From: Burkholderia plantarii
GTDB taxonomy: Bacteria > Pseudomonadota > Gammaproteobacteria > Burkholderiales > Burkholderiaceae
Length of the DNA: 64,000 nucleotides
Assembly: GCF_001411805.1 (NCBI RefSeq)
Contig: NZ_CP007212.1
Coordinates: 3,224,001-3,288,000, forward strand
Direction: 5' to 3'
Shown: piece after piece, positions 61,419 to 64,000 of the stretch
Layout of the letters: each line of letters opens with the position of its first letter
Position numbering within the stretch: position 1 is the first letter of the stretch
Notes under the pieces: generated by a model
Seen by the model: only the letters and a program-made list of their open reading frames with translations
Databases searched by the model: none
What the model was told of the DNA's origin: nothing
Program-made: the position numbers and the translations under genes

Positions 61419-62587
61419 TCGACTTCTTCTATTCGCTGCGCGCGGCGAAGCTGCCGGTCTCGGTGAAGGAATACCTGACGCTGCTCGACGCGCTGCGCCG
61501 CGACGTGATCCCGCCGTCGATCGACGCGTTCTACTATCTCGCGCGCATGACGCTGGTGAAGGACGAGCAGTATTTCGACCGCTTCGACCAGGCCTTCGGC
61601 GCCTATTTCAAGGGCGTCGCGTCGCTGCCGGCCGAGGCGTTCGACCTGCCGGCCGACTGGCTCGAACAGAAGATGCGGCGCGAGCTGACGCCCGAGGAGA
61701 AGGCGCAGATCGAGGCGCTCGGCGGCCTCGACAAGCTGATGGAGCGGCTGCGCGAGCTGTTCGACGAGCAGCAGGAACGCCACGAAGGCGGCAACAAGTG
61801 GATCGGCACCGGCGGCACCTCGCCGTTCGGGCACGGCGGCTATCACCCGGAAGGCATCCGCATGGGCGGCCCGTCGGCCGGCAACCGCACCGCGCTGAAG
61901 GTGTGGGAGGCGCGCGCCTATCGCGACTACGACGATTCGGTCGAACTCGGCACCCGCAACATCAAGGTCGCGCTGCGCCGGCTGCGCCGCTTCGCGCGCG
62001 AGGGCGCGGCCGACGAGCTGGACCTGCCCGGCACGATCCGCAGCACCGCCGCGAACGCCGGCTGGCTCGACCTGCGGATGGTGCCCGAGCGGCACAACAA
62101 CGTGAAGGTGCTGATGCTGCTCGACGTGGGCGGCTCGATGGACGATCACATTGCCCGCACCGAGGAACTGTTCTCGGCGGCGAAGGCCGAGTTCAAGCAT
62201 CTCGAGTTCTACTATTTCCACAACTGCGTCTACGACTTCCTCTGGAAGCACAACCGCCGCCGCCACGCGGAACGCACCCCCACCTGGGACATCCTTCACA
62301 AGTTCACGCCCGACACCAAGCTGATCTTCGTCGGCGACGCCACCATGAGTCCCTACGAGGTGGTGCAGCCGGGCGGCTCGGTCGAGTACAACAACCCCGA
62401 GGCCGGCGCGGTGTGGCTGCGCCGCCTCGCCGACCAGTTCCCGCATCACGCCTGGCTCAATCCCGAGCCCGAACGGCTCTGGGAATACCGGCAGTCGATC
62501 GCGATCATCCGCGACCTGCTCGGCACGCGGATGTACCCGCTCACGCTCGCCGGACTGGAAGCCGCGATGCGCCAGTTGAGCAAATAG
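61412..62587 (+). CDS. VWA-domain protein, CoxE-like
   Basis: A 391-residue cytoplasmic protein. The N-terminal part (LPVSVKEYLTLLDALRRDV, ELFDEQQERHEGG) matches CoxE-like proteins; the C-terminal von Willebrand A domain has its metal site as DVGGSMDD (Asp238), a DxGxS variant of the usual DxSxS. It presumably works with the MoxR ATPase upstream as a maturation or disassembly module. Known CoxE proteins assist CO dehydrogenase, but no such enzyme genes are in this window. Confidence 0.9.
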   Translation: MLIDFFYSLRAAKLPVSVKEYLTLLDALRRDVIPPSIDAFYYLARMTLVKDEQYFDRFDQAFGAYFKGVASLPAEAFDLPADWLEQKMRRELTPEEKAQIEALGGLDKLMERLRELFDEQQERHEGGNKWIGTGGTSPFGHGGYHPEGIRMGGPSAGNRTALKVWEARAYRDYDDSVELGTRNIKVALRRLRRFAREGAADELDLPGTIRSTAANAGWLDLRMVPERHNNVKVLMLLDVGGSMDDHIARTEELFSAAKAEFKHLEFYYFHNCVYDFLWKHNRRRHAERTPTWDILHKFTPDTKLIFVGDATMSPYEVVQPGGSVEYNNPEAGAVWLRRLADQFPHHAWLNPEPERLWEYRQSIAIIRDLLGTRMYPLTLAGLEAAMRQLSK

Positions 62588-62743
62588 CGGCGTCGTTCCC
62601 TTTTTCTCCGGACAGCCTGACGCCTTTTTCGCGTTTCCGCCTTTTTCCGCTCTTCCGTTTTTCCACGCCGGCGTGCATTCTGCTACGTTCGCCGCGGCGC
62701 CCGATCCGTTGTTGCCGCCCCGCCTCTCCGGAGTTCTCGCCAC

Positions 62744-63955
62744 ATGAATTCGTCCCACGCGCCAGGCACGCCGCCCGCCGCTTCCCCTTCGCGTTTCTTC
62801 GCGGATACCTCGGTGTCCGCGCTCGTCGCCGGCTTCGTCGCGATGATGACGGGCTACACCAGCGCGCTCGTGCTGATGTTCCAGGCCGGCCGCGCCGCGC
62901 ACCTGAGCGACGCGCAGATCTCGTCGTGGATCTGGGCGCTGTCGATCAGCATGGGCCTGACCACGGTCGGCCTGTCGCTGCGCTACCGCGCGCCGATCGT
63001 CACCGCGTGGTCGACGCCGGGCGCCGCGCTGCTGATCGCCTCGCTGCCGGGCGTGCCGTACCCCTACGCGATCGGCGCGTTCGTGGTCTGCGCGCTGCTG
63101 CTGACGGCGGTGGGCGTGAGCGGCGTGTTCGATGCGCTGATGAAGCGGATTCCGGCCGGCATCGCCTCGGCCCTGCTGGCCGGCATCCTGTTCGAGATCG
63201 GCATCGAGATCTTCCACGCCGCGCAGATCCAGCCCGCGCTCGTCATCACGATGTTCTTCACCTATCTGATGATCAAGCGCTTCGTGCCGCGCTACGCGAT
63301 CGTCACCACGCTCGCCGCGGGCACGGCCGTTGCGGGTTCGCTCGACCTGCTCGACTTCAGCCGCTTCCACGTCGCGCTCGCGCATCCCGTGCTGACCCTG
63401 CCGGCCTTCTCGGTTGCCTCGATCATCAGCATCGGGATTCCGCTGTTCATCGTCGCGATGGCGTCGCAGAACGTGCCCGGCATCGCCGTGCTGCGCGCCG
63501 ACGGCTATCGCACGCCGTCCTCGCCGCTGATCTCCACCACCGGCATCGCCTCGCTCGTGTTCGCGCCGTTCGGCTCGCACGGCATCAATCTCGCGGCGAT
63601 CACGGCGGCCATCTGCACCGGCCCCGAGGCGCACGCCGACCACGGCCGCCGCTACACCGCGGCGATCTGGTGCGGGCTGTTCTACCTGATCGCGGGCGTG
63701 TTCGGCGCGACCATCGCCGCGCTGTTCGACGCGCTGCCGAAGGCGCTGGTGGTGTCGGTGGCCGCGCTCGCGCTGTTCGGCTCGATCATGAGCGGCCTCG
63801 CCAACGCGATGCAGGAGGTCCGGCAGCGCGAGGCGGCACTCGTCACGTTCATGGTGACGGCCTCGGGGCTCACGCTGCTGTCGATCGGCTCGGCGTTCTG
63901 GGGGCTCGTGGCCGGCATCGCCACGCAGGTCATTCTGAACGCGCGGCGCGCCTGA
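62744..63955 (+). CDS. benE: BenE-family transporter (benzoate/H+ symporter type)
   Basis: A 403-residue inner-membrane protein with about 12 helices. Family features include TPGAALLIASLPG, the central IPLFIVAMASQNVPGIAVL, and GSHGINLAAITAAICTGPEAHAD. BenE proteins import benzoate or related acids with protons, but no benzoate-pathway genes are nearby, so the substrate is uncertain. A CGGAG site precedes the ATG at 62744. No terminator is seen before the window end. Confidence 0.9.
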   Translation: MNSSHAPGTPPAASPSRFFADTSVSALVAGFVAMMTGYTSALVLMFQAGRAAHLSDAQISSWIWALSISMGLTTVGLSLRYRAPIVTAWSTPGAALLIASLPGVPYPYAIGAFVVCALLLTAVGVSGVFDALMKRIPAGIASALLAGILFEIGIEIFHAAQIQPALVITMFFTYLMIKRFVPRYAIVTTLAAGTAVAGSLDLLDFSRFHVALAHPVLTLPAFSVASIISIGIPLFIVAMASQNVPGIAVLRADGYRTPSSPLISTTGIASLVFAPFGSHGINLAAITAAICTGPEAHADHGRRYTAAIWCGLFYLIAGVFGATIAALFDALPKALVVSVAALALFGSIMSGLANAMQEVRQREAALVTFMVTASGLTLLSIGSAFWGLVAGIATQVILNARRA

Positions 63956-64000
63956 CGGCGCCAGCCCCCTCTCGCCCGGGACATCGCGAATCGCAGCGGC

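Overview
The window looks like ordinary chromosome of a Burkholderia sensu stricto species or close relative. It is very GC-rich with strong G/C third-position bias, coding density is high, and most proteins are recognisably beta-proteobacterial (Kdp system, purD-hemF-nadD-rsfS-rlmH-maf-rng block, waa/msbA genes, dnaE, a giant FtsK, intracellular PhaZ). The genus is inferred from remembered gene content and order; no search was run. I see no rRNA, tRNA, prophage, insertion sequence, CRISPR array or recognisable defence system.

Layout. 1-9.3 kb, minus strand: a guanidinium exporter (sugE/gdx) behind a guanidine-II riboswitch, then the complete potassium operon reading leader ORF-kdpF-kdpA-kdpB-kdpC-kdpD-kdpE, with a probable KdpE operator upstream and a terminator-like hairpin between kdpC and kdpD. 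9.3-12.3 kb: quinone oxidoreductase, a small secreted Cys protein, methylglyoxal synthase and an SDR. 12.5-20.6 kb, plus strand: upp, yebC, purD, then hemF-nadD-rsfS-rlmH-maf-rng. 20.8-27.7 kb: a small unknown protein between short direct repeats, a divergent MFS/LysR pair, a TfoX-like protein, a lipoprotein-MFS-FUSC run and an RcnB-like protein. 27.8-34.6 kb: lipopolysaccharide genes (msbA, two GT2 transferases, an O-antigen ligase-like protein, a GT9 heptosyltransferase-like protein).

34.6-45.2 kb: dnaE, the coupled tRNA-wobble genes trhO-gluQRS, a RhlE-like helicase, an MliC-like protein, a 53-residue lipoprotein, purT and a META lipoprotein. 45.3-50.5 kb: ftsK with a linker of about 1,100 residues. 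50.7-64 kb: a lactonase-fold protein, a GH15 hydrolase, PhaZ with a histone-H1-like tail, a TetR regulator, rsxB-nth, a DUF1841 protein, two cytochromes c, a MoxR/VWA pair and a BenE transporter.

No wholly new multi-gene system is evident. The observations most worth checking are the riboswitch with its alternative fold, the kdp regulatory layout and its micro-ORF, the PhaZ tail, the FtsK linker, the trhO-gluQRS coupling, and several small ORFs and non-standard starts.
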